Assembly (NCBI GenBank): GCA_904063045.1
Contig: CAJFCJ010000006.1
Location: 4,418,408 to 4,482,407, forward strand
Source of the DNA: Dimorphilus gyrociliatus
Lineage: Eukaryota; Annelida; Polychaeta; Dinophilidae
DNA length: 64,000 nucleotides
Reading direction: 5' to 3'
Each line of letters opens with the position of its first letter. Positions within the stretch are counted from its first letter, which is position 1. Position numbers and translations under genes: made by a program. Below the pieces are notes generated by a model. That model was not told the origin of the DNA and did not search any database. It saw only the letters and a list, made by a program, of their open reading frames with translations. Below are positions 1 through 10,899 of this stretch, piece by piece.

Positions 1-524
1 TTTTTTGGCAGTCTGCTAAGAAATGTTTGAATACTGGAAACTTGGCACAAAAATTTTTACAGAAAAAACTACACTGATTTTTATACGTTAGGTTTTAAAA
101 AGCACATTTACTCTTAAACACGCTCACAAACACGCAAAAAAGAAGTCGAATAATGTGTTTTTTTCGGTGCAGGTCTAAATTTTTTAACATGTTTTCACCG
201 ACTTTTGTTTGTCATGTCACTTTTTGATACCGTTTTTAAATAAACTTTAAAAAAAATGAAAAAAAAAGGATAAAAGTTAACGTAAAACAATAAATTATGC
301 ATGAAAAACTTTGAACGCTAAAACGAAAGGGAACGCATTGCAGTTTTAAAAAAAAATAAAAAGTTTTTCTTTTTAAACCCAAAAAAATCTAGCTAGAAAA
401 GAGAAGGAAAAAATTGAACATGTCTTGAAGTCTTGGATTTTTTTTCTTGTACTTTCGTTTGATCTGCAAATGTAAAAAAAGAAAAAGATAATTGATGTGC
501 AACTCTCCCCAAAATCAAAAAATT

Positions 525-3331
525 CTATCCTTGACTTTTGAAAGAAGGGAAAACTAACCACTGCAAAGATTCTCCGTGATTATTCTTCATATGCCTCTTA
601 AGGTGAGACCTGGTTATACATTGATGGCCACAGGTGGCGCAACTGTACCTCCTATCCGGCCTGTGCGTCCACATGTGCGTCTTCAAATTGCCTTTCTGTG
701 AAAACGTCTTTCCACAAATCTCGCAGGAAAACGGCCTTGCACCAGTATGCGTAATGTAATGCCGATTCAAAGCCGATCGTAGGCCTATCATCTTGCCGCA
801 TATCGGGCAATTCGGACTGTTGTAGTCGTCCGGAAGTGGTGGTACGGTCGACTTGTGACGGCCGCCCTGCAAAAACACACCAAGCAATATGGCCGTGTTA
901 TTCAATAGTAATTGCTTTTGTTTATAGAAAATACTGTTCTCTCTTTTATTCGTACTGTTTTTTTCTTCGTTGTTTTTAAGTATATATATATTTTTTTAAC
1001 TGTGTGCCGTGTGAACATAATTAATGATTATTCGTTCCGTCGTTAGTGTATTTTCATGCGGTTTTGTTAGATAAATATATATTATTATATATGTTAATAG
1101 ATATATATATAGATATATATATATATTTATATATATATATTGAGACTATACAGCCATATTTTCTTGGCGGTTGCATGCAGGGTGGTTTAGTGAAAGGGAA
1201 TCGTACCGATTCAGACGAAGAACTGAAAATTACGGATTAAAGTTCTAACAGGATTGAATATTGGTCAAAATTTATTCCATTGTGTGTTCTCTTTGACCAA
1301 TATTATTTAGCCGCATTAGATCGAAAATCCGTTTATTTGGACGTTTATATTTCGCGAACACTTTCATTTATTATAATAAACATAAGATTTTTAGATAGAT
1401 TATAAAAAAAATACCCCAATTGGTAAAAAAGGTTTAGAAAGTTACAGATGCGCATGCGTATGAACTATTAAAAAACAAACGTTCTTTTTGCGCATGCGTA
1501 CTGGTATTAACGGATTTTCATTTAATAATTCGTTTATCGCGAAATATACAGGCTAAAGGACTTGAAACAGTTTCATTTCCCCGTCTTCATCAGCTCGCTA
1601 CAACATGCCACAAATTCGTGTGTGCCTTAAGTTTTTCTTTTTTTTTAAAAAAAAATTCGGAGGTCAATTTATCGGAAATTTTTAACTTAATACTTTCTTT
1701 GTTTGTCTTGGATGTTTTGTTTTTCAGTGACAAAAAAAAGTGATACTCTTGAGCCCAATAACCAGGATATTTATATGTATATATATAAATAGATACCTTT
1801 TTCGGTAAGAAAACCTTTGAAAACCTTCGTAATTCATTAAGAAGAGGTCTGGTTTGATGTAATCCTGCGAAGGTCAACGAACGCAAAATTATATTTCGTT
1901 CTTAAAAAACATCAAAGGTCCTTAAATCGTTCAAATATAACACGTGACCCTTTTTCTGTGACCTTCACCAGTTTCGTTGTGATCGCATATTCCCAAAATA
2001 TATATAAGAGAGCGTATAAAATACGCGATAGAAATAGAGTGAAATGATTCCAGTTTGTCTTATTTCCAAAAATTAGAATTTTTTTTTTTTGGATTTAAGA
2101 AGCGAAAATAAAAAAAGAGAGCTAAGAGTTTTGGCAAAAAGCGGAAGTGCAGTTAGTGAAAACGACAAATTTGTCAGTGATTAATCATGCAAACATGCAG
2201 AAATAAATAATATATATATGTATAAGAGATTTCAAATGCAAAATCCAATTCAACAACCAAATAGGCTGATTAAATAATGAATAGAAGAATAGAAGAGATG
2301 GTAAAAGAAATCTATAAGAGATTGGTTGTTGTAGAGGATTAAAGCATTCGGGAAGGGTTAACGTGCAAAAATAAACGTTTAAGGACCAAAAATTGCGAAC
2401 TTAAATAATGTTACGTTAATAAAAAAATAAAATTAATCAATTTAAAATAAAACGAGCATGCAGAGACCTTCAGACTAGCTTACCGGACTTTTGTGCTTCT
2501 TGATAGGCTTTATTGGAGGATCTGTTGGTTCAACTGTGACTATACCATCTTTATTTGCGTCAATCGAACTCCGAAAGTCATCAATATTTAAACCTAGTTC
2601 AGCCATTTGTCTAACAGCTTTGTCGCTTTCCTCTTCTTCTTCCGGTTCCTGCTTTACGGATTTTTCTTCCATGGGAATGACTAGGGAGTTTTCTACTTTA
2701 ACATCCACATCTCCATTCTCTTTGCGACTGCCTTCCCCTGTTTCAGGACCATCCTCTACCCAGACAGGTGCCGATATATGCTGCTGTGGATGCGGATTCT
2801 TTCTAGACGACCTTGACCCTTGAAGACGTTCCCTAACTATTCCCTCTAACCTACTCTTTTTCTCCGTCAAGTCATCTCCATCAGAGACATTGTGTATAGA
2901 ACGTTTTCTGTTTTCGCAACTGAAAAGAAATAATGAAAAAACCGGAAGAGTTAAATATAAAAACGGAATATATCATAAAAAGATTTTTACCTGGGACTTG
3001 AGCAGTTGATAACGTTATCAGCAGCAGCCGTTGTCTTATCGACGTCGTTGTTTGTCACTTCCTCCTTGAGGCTAATTAACATAACTTCGTTGTTTGGCAT
3101 CGTTATACCTAGCAGGCCTTCCATCGTAAATTTTTCGGCAGCTAAAGTTTGTTTGCAAACTTTCGATAAAGTTTGAACAATTAAGCATTTTAATCGTTCC
3201 TTATCGGTTTGAGCGTTCGTTAAGTCTGAAAAAAGAAGGGACTTACATAACATTAACAGATGTCTCGCTCTTTCTGAACGATTCACGCCGCTTTAATGCT
3301 TGAACACGATTCAAAAATGCATACCTTTCAT
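525..3331 (-). CDS. C2H2 zinc-finger protein (three fingers), four coding exons
   Basis: Predicted nuclear nucleic-acid-binding protein of 355 aa. Exons on the minus strand: 3331-3325, 3273-2991, 2919-2484 and 866-525; all junctions are GT-AG and in frame. Exon 1 codes only ATGAAAG, and the first intron is 51 bp. Residues 1-95 look like a helical region I cannot assign. Residues about 95-240 are polar and acidic, with a run of glutamates. The last exon carries three C2H2 fingers: CPIC...HYITH, CEIC...HMWTH and CATC...HMKNNH. The middle finger (FSQKGNLKTHM) resembles Spalt-type fingers, but the N-terminus does not match SALL proteins. The 1.6 kb intron before the finger exon is far longer than the others, so an extra exon or an internal start there is possible. 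The gene is divergent from the CKAP2 homologue, with 486 bp between start codons. Confidence 0.75.
867..2483 (-). other. Long intron of the zinc-finger gene with TA tracts and palindromic motifs
   Basis: I see no convincing exon in this 1.6 kb. It contains a (TA)-rich tract near 1075-1140, two TGCGCATGCG sites (1449-1458 and 1489-1498), and an inverted repeat ATATTGGTCAAA/TTTGACCAATAT (1258-1269 and 1292-1303). An internal promoter is possible; see findings. Confidence 0.6.
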
Positions 3332-3817
3332 CGTTGGAGGTAAATTCGATAGACAGAGGCGCGAAAAGAGTTGAAAAGAAACGAAAATTTCCTCTAATTA
3401 TGCAAACAACAACGCCACTAATCCGCCATGGCCGTTCAAGCAATGAATGAGCCAGCGCATGCGCAAGTAGTTTAGAGTTTGCGCAGTTTGTCTTAGTTTG
3501 CCAGGTTTGTCTGAAGATCTTTGTTTGCGGAACAGGGGAGAAAATTTCGGACTCTGTTTTTCAGCTTTTACATATATTTACATATGCTTAACGTTCGTTT
3601 TCAATTAAGCAGGTGTAAAAATAATCTCGATCAAATAATTTAATTCAAATATTAATTTGATCTTAAACACGTAATTTTATTTATTTTTAAATGCTTTTTA
3701 CTATTTTTCGCTCACTTAGTTTTCGTATTTTCTTAAACCAATCAAGTTTGAGTTTGGTATGAGCGGCGGTTTTTTCGGGATTTTCGTAAATAAACCGTAT
3801 TTTTAACAACAATATTG
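3332..3817. promoter_or_regulatory. Divergent promoter between the zinc-finger gene and CKAP2, with an NRF1-type palindrome
   Basis: This is the 486 bp between two divergent start codons. It contains GCGCATGCGC at 3455-3464, a match to the NRF1 half-site palindrome, followed by a second GC-rich TTTGCGCAG word near 3478-3486. An upstream CCGCCATGG word lies at 3422-3430. NRF1 sites are known from bidirectional housekeeping promoters; use of this site here is inferred. Confidence 0.45.
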
Positions 3818-6800
3818 ATGGATTTTGATAATTTACCAGAAACTCCTGGAAGAACACGTATGTTATATTAGTTATAAACAATATGGAATAGTAATAAACT
3901 TTATAACCTTTGATAATAGTGCTTTTTTAACACGAAACCGTTTTATATGCTATATTTTCGCTCTGTGCCCAATTACTATGTAAACAAATTGTTATTTTTA
4001 AAAACAAAACAGCTCGTAAAATAGTAGAAGATGATTTTAAAACTCCTGCTCAGCCTGAAAGGATTTTAGTTGGCTCTCAATCCACTTCTAAAGTTCCCTT
4101 GAAAACTCGTTCTAATTTTGCCGAACCTGAAAGCTTTTTTAAAACTCCTAAAGTTTCAGTAACTCGTAATCTATTTCCTGCTAAAGCTTCGTCAGACTAT
4201 GGGTACGAGAGAATACCTCGAGAGGAATATCTTAAACAATTGAAGGATATGGGAATAATTCTACCATCTCAAATGAATAAAGAAAATGTAAAGAAACCTA
4301 GAGACTTTGTGCCGATGTCACCTGAACAAGCATTGGCAAAGGAGGCAGTAAAAAAGAATCTCTTTTCCGAGGAAGAGGAAGACGAAGAGGATGAGGAAGA
4401 AGAAAAAGAAAAGGAGAAAACTGAAAGAGAAAATGAAGAAAAGGTAAAAAATAAGGGAACAAGCAGGATAAAAGATGGAAAATCCAAGAAAGCGACAAAA
4501 ATAAGTGAAACAAAGACAGTAGAGAGAAAAAAAAGAGAGAACCCGGAGGACAGAAGGTAAACATCCAAAGCATGCGAAAGTTACAAAAAAATTCAAATTA
4601 CTTTTCCTTTATTAATTTTTCAAAAACTAAACTAAATAACTAAATGTTTTCAGGGCTAAACTAGAAGAGTGGAAACTAAAACGTGCTCTGCAGCTAAAAC
4701 AACAAAAGTAAGCATAGATGTTTAATTGTTTTTTATTTTAATGGCTAAAATCGATTATCTAAAATAGAGGAAAAGGAACAAAAACTTTCATTCCCTCAGG
4801 AGTTGTTCATTATGACTTATCCAAAGGTTTTATTACTTCTGCCACTGGGAGTTAGTATTAAATTTCATTCGAAAAATTGTTTTTTTTAGATACTTTGTTG
4901 TTGCATGCTTGTATTTATATTATTCGAATGTAACAAAGTCATAATAATATTACAGCAGTTGACAAGAAAATCAATTCTATACCGACATGCAAGAGCAAAA
5001 CAAGAAGAGTAAGCAATAAAAAAAGTTATGAAAAAGAAGAAGCAGGAATATCCAGAAGATCTACTTTTACAAAAGAAGAAGCCAAAGAAGCTATTAACAA
5101 AGCACGAAATGCAGCTGCTACTAAAAGCAGAAATTCATCTATCTCTAATGGCAAGCAGTCAAATGTTAATCAACATTTGAGTGGAATTTGTAAAAAAGCG
5201 TCTACATCGTCCCAAGAGAAGGTGGAGAGAGTCGGGAAATCAATGAAAAAGGGCACAGCATCAGTCCGAATGCCGAAAGCAATAAACCCACTACTAGTGA
5301 GAGACGCTTTAAATAAAATCGACCGTAGAGACGCGAAAGGTGAAAATTATAAGAGTAATATGAAGGCTAATTCAGCACAGACTTCAACTGTTAAACATGC
5401 CACAAAAACATATCCAAATGCTTCAAATAATCGTACTGCAAAACAAATAGGCCTATCGCGGAGCTTTTGTAACGTAAAAAGTAAAATCGACACCGGTCTG
5501 AAAGGCCGGAACAAGGTTAATAGCTTTCTTTGAGATTAATATATATTTGCTTCTTATTAATTGCTCTTTTATGGATAATTTTGCTTTAGACGGCTGAACT
5601 TTGCTCCAGTATAAATCCTGTCGATATATCTCTAATTGAACCCGTTGTTTCTCCGAAACCATCAAATAATCGAATAAAAGAAGAAGACATACCGGTTGAC
5701 TTTAATGATTTTGTAAGAGATATGACTAATAACGAGGACAAAGATATGTTAAGAGAAGAAGAAGATGCGGAAAAGCCAGTACGGTTTGACGAGCAAGAAA
5801 CTGCTAAGAAGGATATATTGTATAACATTACAGAAATGGCTGATACACTTTTTTCCAGGCTCTCCTTTAATGAGAGCGAAATTGTTGATGATAAACAAAA
5901 TGGGATAGAACAGAAGATAAAATGTACGGAACTGTTAACTCAGTGGAAAATTCAATTTGATAATGTACGCATCTTTTTTTTTATTATACATTTTGAAGCA
6001 TATACCAATCGAATAACCAATTAGAACCGCCTTAACAAGTGAATTCTTACAGTAGTAATTAACGAATTCTTCGAAACATTCTTATTTAGTTGTTATTTTT
6101 TTTTTTTCATAGAATGAATTAAGCCTTTTGGATGCAGTAAAAATGCTTGATGGAATCGAGAGAGATTTCACAGAAGTTGTATCATCGATTGCTCAATTTT
6201 GGATATGCAAGTCTTTAATCGAGCAGAAAAAGGGAGATTTTATATCGACTGTAGCTGTTTTTGAAAATGCTTTTAAAGCCAAAGCAGCCGTAAGCATAAG
6301 TTTTTTTTTTGTTGAGATTTCATCAAAAGTAATTTGTGCCTTTATTAACGTAATTTAGCCTTGTGAAATGCTGGTTGAAGAGATATCTAAATTTATAAGA
6401 ACTTTGCAAATCAACTCTAAATTCCAAGATCTTCCCGAACCTATTAAGAAAGATCAATGCCTCAAAAGAAAATCGAGACGCAATGATATTTCAGAAACGA
6501 CAATATTTTTATCCAGTATGAAAAAGTATTTAGTAAAGGATTTTAATACGCCTTATTTCTCAAGGTAACTATTGTTGAAGGAGCTAATATTTATCGATAA
6601 ATGCGTCCCTTTTTTAGATTAAGAAAAAGTATTATTAAAAAAGATGTTTCTAAAATTGTAACACCTGTAAGAAGGTCAACGAGAACGTCAATAAAAAAGC
6701 TACCGTCTATGTTAAGAGATGATGATCAAATTTTGTTAAATGATGCTACTGAAGTGCCTGAAGATGCCGAATTTCTGGACCGAATAGGTTACTATGACGA

Positions 6801-6819
6801 CAAGTGTGAATTTGATTAA
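3818..6819 (+). CDS. CKAP2: CKAP2/CKAP2L-type mitotic spindle protein, nine exons
   Basis: Predicted 746 aa microtubule and spindle-associated protein. Exons: 3818-3857, 4013-4556, 4654-4707, 4768-4850, 4956-5515, 5590-5964, 6113-6289, 6359-6564 and 6618-6819; all junctions keep frame with GT-AG. The N-terminus has TP motifs (ETPGRTP, FKTPAQP) and an acidic E/D-rich stretch from about 4365. A short RRAKLEEWK motif in exon 3 resembles the EEW repeats of CKAP2L. The C-terminal helical region contains AQFWICKSLIE and VAVFENAFKAKA, matching the CKAP2 signature (FWICKA...IYEEA..AGAQP). It ends with NTPYFSR, VTPVRRSTR and LPSMLRDD, close to the human CKAP2 tail. In vertebrates CKAP2 stabilises spindle microtubules and is cell-cycle controlled; that role is inferred here. 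Identification rests on the C-terminal motifs, since the middle is low-complexity. Confidence 0.85.
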
Positions 6820-7495
6820 AGCTTTGAAGGTTTTCTGTTGACTTTGTTTCTATTTTATTTTACCTTCGTTTTATTTGGAAAGCTCTCTTTTCTTTTATTT
6901 ATTTATTATGGAAACGATAAGCGGTAGATGACGCTATCTGTAGTAAAAGCATTATGAAACCTTTGGTACTAAAAAGCAAGTAGCTTAACATTTTTTATAA
7001 ATAACAATTTATCCGCTTTACTAGGGGAATGTTTGTTGACATTGACATATTCCATTTGATACATACAATACATAAAGAAAGAGAGCAGGAAAATTTCTCG
7101 TTATTTCCGGAACTTTTAAATTTACGTTGTTTTTTCTTTATCTTACCGACCGGAAAATTATACATCCATTATCGACCAGTTTACTAATCGGCTTTTATTT
7201 TGGACCATGAAAACACAACAACCAGTAACATTTTTGCCCGCGCTAACGGTTGTCATGGAAACGGAAATTTTGCAGGTGTATGTATAAAGAAAATCTCGCT
7301 TCATAAGTAATATATTAAAATTGAATGTACAATGAGAGCGTCTCTTTGCTGATCGAAAGCAGCCGGCGCTCTAATCTCATCAGGAATTTCGGCTGTGCAC
7401 TTTTTACTCGCTTGGAAAAGCGTCACTTGCACACAATTCGTGACGTTGCCGCAGGGCGACGTCTATTGACGGAGCGACACCGTTCTCTTCGGATC
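6820..7495. other. Intergenic region between CKAP2 and the LRR gene
   Basis: About 680 bp of AT-rich DNA with no exon I can support. The part just upstream of 7325 is in frame with the LRR ORF and opens at an earlier ATG (7325), which I treat as 5' leader. Confidence 0.6.
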
Positions 7496-8707
7496 ATGTA
7501 CCGTCTCTTGCCGATATTCTGCTTATTTACCTATACTGAGGCTGTTGTTTCGAACTACTCGAATTTATCAATAAAATCGCTCGATAATTTCAACGTGACT
7601 TCCTCGAAAATAACTACTGTGTTGAATTTGTCATTAAATCTTATAGAGACCATAGGCCGAATAAATTTTAAAAATGCAGATAGATTAAAAGAGCTCGATC
7701 TATCGAGGAACAATTTATCTGAAATCGAAGCCTCCGCTTTCAGTGTATTGAAGAAACTGGATATTTTATTACTATCAAGGAATTCTATTCAAACGTTGCC
7801 CGACAACGTCTTCAACGGTTTACGCTCTCTAAGGACATTAGATTTCAGCTACAATAATCTAACCAATTTTAAATCAAGATGGTTATCTTCCCTCCCAAAG
7901 TTAGTAACCCTCAGCCTTCGATCTAACATGCTACAGCACTTAGAATCAGGATTATTTGCTAAAGCAGACAATCTACGTTACGTTGACATATCATTCAACC
8001 GTCTACAAGATTTACCTTCAAACCTGGTTGGCTATCGCACAGATATACGACGTCTAGATTTAGCCTATAATAAATTAACTGTTTTCAATAATGATCTGAG
8101 TGAAGCGTTACATTTTTGCCGACTAAATTTGACTGGTAATTTTATGGATTGTACTTGTGCTCTGTCCTCACTGCGTCAACTTATGGTGTTGACAAGTGCA
8201 AACTCTCCTAGTTGCAGATCTCCTGAACAACACATTGGCAAACGACTGCATCAAATACACGGGAAGAATTTATTATGTGCCGAGGAAGCTGGATCTCGTG
8301 TTAGGTATGAAATATACGGAAAGGGTCATTCTCATTATTTACCAAAGAATTTCGTCTCTCAATACGATCCTAAAATTGGTTACGGAACTGCAGTGACATT
8401 ATTCGCAATGCTTGTGGGCTTCTTAGCCTGTGTCATTATTGACAAAGTAAAGAGGAGGTTAAAAAAGAGGATTCGTGCCAAGAGAGGTTTTTTGACACCA
8501 ACCGCCCCAAGCCGTGGAGCGTCATCGCGTTCTCGTAATTCCGTGGCCATGTATGAAAGTTGTAAATTGGCGCAAAGAGACGCTTTCGACGCTTGGGCGT
8601 CAGCGTCTACTTCCGATGTTAACGATTCACCAACTGGCGCCAGCCGGTCTAGTTTCCGAGTAAAATGCAGAAGCCCAAGTTTACAAAGGCAGACGACTGT
8701 GATTTAG
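7496..8707 (+). CDS. Single-pass LRR membrane protein, intronless
   Basis: A 403 aa type I membrane protein from the ATG at 7496. The frame is open to an earlier ATG at 7325 (460 aa), but the later start places a hydrophobic signal peptide (MYRLLPIFCLF...) at the N-terminus, so I prefer it. The ectodomain has about six leucine-rich repeats (LKELDLSRNNL, LRTLDFSYNNL, LVTLSLRSNML, LRYVDISFNRL, IRRLDLAYNKL). An LRRCT-type cap follows, with cysteines in DCTCALSSL and SPSCRSP. A transmembrane helix lies at about residues 297-318 (VTLFAMLVGFLACVII). The cytoplasmic tail of about 85 aa is basic, then rich in Ser and Arg. The layout is like small neuronal LRR proteins of the LRRC/LRTM/LRIT kind, but I do not recognise a specific orthologue. 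A ligand-binding or adhesion role is inference. Confidence 0.8.
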   Translation: MYRLLPIFCLFTYTEAVVSNYSNLSIKSLDNFNVTSSKITTVLNLSLNLIETIGRINFKNADRLKELDLSRNNLSEIEASAFSVLKKLDILLLSRNSIQTLPDNVFNGLRSLRTLDFSYNNLTNFKSRWLSSLPKLVTLSLRSNMLQHLESGLFAKADNLRYVDISFNRLQDLPSNLVGYRTDIRRLDLAYNKLTVFNNDLSEALHFCRLNLTGNFMDCTCALSSLRQLMVLTSANSPSCRSPEQHIGKRLHQIHGKNLLCAEEAGSRVRYEIYGKGHSHYLPKNFVSQYDPKIGYGTAVTLFAMLVGFLACVIIDKVKRRLKKRIRAKRGFLTPTAPSRGASSRSRNSVAMYESCKLAQRDAFDAWASASTSDVNDSPTGASRSSFRVKCRSPSLQRQTTVI

Positions 8708-8877
8708 CTAGGCCTATTTATTTTTATGCCATTGTTCACCAGAGGCATTATGAAAAACACTCTCAAACTCATCAACATACGAGAATGCCTCTAAACGATG
8801 GCTGTCAGGGAAGTAATAAGAAAGGAAATCAGAATTATTACAAGCGTCATACGGAATAAAAATTCTATCTATCTTAC

Positions 8878-9561
8878 TCACAAATCAACTTTCTCGTACA
8901 AACTCTTCTGAACCGGAAACAGTGCCTCGTAGACGCGACACTCGCCTACGCCGTGAATTGCAAAGGCGTTAAACTTTCGAGTTTTATAGGGAAAATATGA
9001 CCAAGGTATTAATGCTTCACCAGTCCAGTATTTCTTGTCATCTGATATTATAGCATTGTAATTTAATGGTAATTTGTCCTGGTTATCAACAGTTGAGTCA
9101 TTCTTATTTTATACGTAGCTGATACAACCAATTTATACTACCTTAATGCAGTTTCGTTGTCCTTTTAACATCAAAACCAAGTGTTTGTCGTATCTGTATT
9201 AAGGAAAGAATTGGTGAGAAAATTCTAATTAACGATGTAAAGAGAAATATTTGAATGTAAGATTTTGTGAGAAAAATTTAATAAAAGAGAAATGTAATTT
9301 GATTTAGCCTAACGGATTCAATTCCACCTCCAAATAATCGTTATTATCGTTTAAAAAAAACGCTTCCACGACTTCGAAATCCCATAATCGATCGCAAGCG
9401 CCATCTGAGACGTTCGTTTCATGTTCGGGGGGAGGATCATCGAAAAAAGGTGCTTCAACGGTTAAACAAAGTCCATTCTCGCTTGATTTTAAGTTTAGTT
9501 GAATGGGGGGATGATCAATAGGTTCTCCGTTCCAGGTTTTTGTTATTTGAAAATTTATCAT
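8878..9561 (-). CDS. C4orf33: UPF0462 family protein, C4orf33 homologue
   Basis: A 168 aa protein of unknown function. Minus-strand exons: 9561-9308, 9193-9142 and 9078-8878. The N-terminus (ITKTWNGEPIDHPP, APFFDDPP, LWDFEVVEAFFLND) and C-terminus (PWSYFPYKTRKFNAFAIHG, YEALFPV) match the C4orf33 family closely. Human C4orf33 is about 199 aa, and the shortfall is at the C-terminus. The intron between exons 1 and 2 has no in-frame GT or GC donor: joining the conserved blocks needs an intron starting CTAAAT (after 9308) and ending CAG. The only nearby alternative, a GC donor one base earlier, shifts the frame. This could be a one-base assembly error, a recent indel or a non-canonical intron. The start codon is 150 bp from that of the divergent RING gene. 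Confidence 0.85.
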
Positions 9562-9711
9562 TACGTTTAGCTAATGTTTTAGGAAAGCTCTTTACAATTC
9601 CCAATAGATGTCGGCCATTCACAAGTAAAATTTGACCGATAGATGGCAGCCTGTGGAAATTTATTCGCTTTACGTCACATAAAAATGGACGAGTGAAGGG
9701 AAGGCGAAGCT
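9562..9711. promoter_or_regulatory. 150 bp divergent promoter of C4orf33 and the RING E3 gene
   Basis: The only DNA between two opposing start codons. It contains ATAGATGGCAGC (about 9639-9650), one of the recurrent CTCF-like words in this window. Promoter function is inferred from arrangement. Confidence 0.45.
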
Positions 9712-10899
9712 ATGATGTACAAGAACCTGATAATCAACTGCTTCCTCTTCATCGTAGCTGAATGTTGTCCCCGAACAAATAGTGTTAAGGTGCGACAGCA
9801 CCATTACGCAACCCTAAACATAACGATTAAAAATAAGGATAGTGGTATATCCGAAAGGTACGAAATCAAGAAAAATGGTGCAAGATTCTTGGGGAAAAAA
9901 CGTGATGAGAAGAAAGGCTTACTTATCTTAGCAGAGTCTTCAAATGGCATCTATGATGGTTGTCTTCCAAATAAGAAGACATCGGAGAGCCAATGGATTG
10001 CCTACACTCGACAAGGAAAATGTCGTACGGAGACTATAGTGAAAAATACATTAACTGGCTCAAATGCAACAGCGTTAATAATATTCGCTAATAAATCAAA
10101 TGCCATTATGAATCAACCTCCTAGGATAGGAGGCGTTGCTCATGTAGAATCCCCTTCAAAATTGCATGAAGTGAGGAACAACGACGAAGCTGATTATTCA
10201 CAGACAGTGGTCCTTCTAGATAAGGAAGAGGGTGAAAAACTGGCAAATATACTTCAAAATAGTTCTCTAGAAATTTACGTCGAAGTGTCCGAAAGTAATT
10301 CGGAAGCACAAGCTCGTCGTAACGCGTCAAATAAGACAAGTGTCCTCTTCGTCTCAATATCTTTCATCGTTCTCATGATCATCTCTTTAGCATGGCTAGT
10401 CTTTTACTACATTCAGAGATTCCGATATGCTCACGCAAAGGAACGCCTCTCCAGGCGTCTTATGTCGGCTGCAAAGAAGGCAATCGGTCGAATGCCGGTT
10501 AAAACCCTTCGGTCTGCTGACCCGGAAGACCAGTGCGCTGTTTGTATCGAATATTACAAAACATCGGAAGTCGTCCGAACTTTACCGTGTCATCACGTCT
10601 TTCACAAGAGCTGTATAGATCCTTGGCTATTGGAACAGCGTTCTTGCCCTATGTGTAAACTAGATATACTTAAAGCGTATGGTTTTCAGGTTCTAGGTAT
10701 AAAAATGCATGAACCAATCGCTTTGGAGTTGGATGATAGCCAGGATCAACAGTTCAATCAATCTGTACAGTTTCAACAGACTTCTTCTGGTGTTGCTCAC
10801 GTAGAGTTACACGCCGCGAACTCTTCTGGTGAAGAAGAAAGTGAAAGGCAAAGTCTTATGGCTAGCCCGGAACAACACAATGGTTCTGCCAGTTGTTAG
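9712..10899 (+). CDS. PA-TM-RING E3 ubiquitin ligase, goliath/RNF150 family
   Basis: A 395 aa intronless E3 ligase for endosomal membranes. It has an N-terminal signal peptide (residues 1-18), then a luminal protease-associated-like region (about 25-195) with several N-glycosylation sequons. A transmembrane helix lies at about 209-233 (VLFVSISFIVLMII). The cytosolic juxtamembrane block (FRYAHAKERLSRRL, AAKKAIGRMPVKTLR) is highly typical of goliath, RNF130 and RNF150. The RING-H2 domain spans residues 275-315 with all eight ligands: C275, C278, C293, H295, H298, C301, C312 and C315. The tail is Gln- and Ser-rich. Family members ubiquitinate membrane cargo and SNAREs; the substrate here is unknown. 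The absence of introns in an intron-rich genome suggests possible retroposition, but many genes here are intron-poor. Confidence 0.9.
   Translation: MMYKNLIINCFLFIVAECCPRTNSVKVRQHHYATLNITIKNKDSGISERYEIKKNGARFLGKKRDEKKGLLILAESSNGIYDGCLPNKKTSESQWIAYTRQGKCRTETIVKNTLTGSNATALIIFANKSNAIMNQPPRIGGVAHVESPSKLHEVRNNDEADYSQTVVLLDKEEGEKLANILQNSSLEIYVEVSESNSEAQARRNASNKTSVLFVSISFIVLMIISLAWLVFYYIQRFRYAHAKERLSRRLMSAAKKAIGRMPVKTLRSADPEDQCAVCIEYYKTSEVVRTLPCHHVFHKSCIDPWLLEQRSCPMCKLDILKAYGFQVLGIKMHEPIALELDDSQDQQFNQSVQFQQTSSGVAHVELHAANSSGEEESERQSLMASPEQHNGSASC

Noticed and set aside
3235-3262. Possible 21 bp intron (GTAAGT...TTCAG) in the zinc-finger gene, minus strand
   Set aside because: Too short for an animal intron, and the frame reads straight through with sensible sequence; the 51 bp intron upstream is the real one.
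4269-4596. Three antisense frames rich in Ser, Phe and Leu
   Set aside because: Shadows of the acidic Glu-rich segment of CKAP2 on the other strand.
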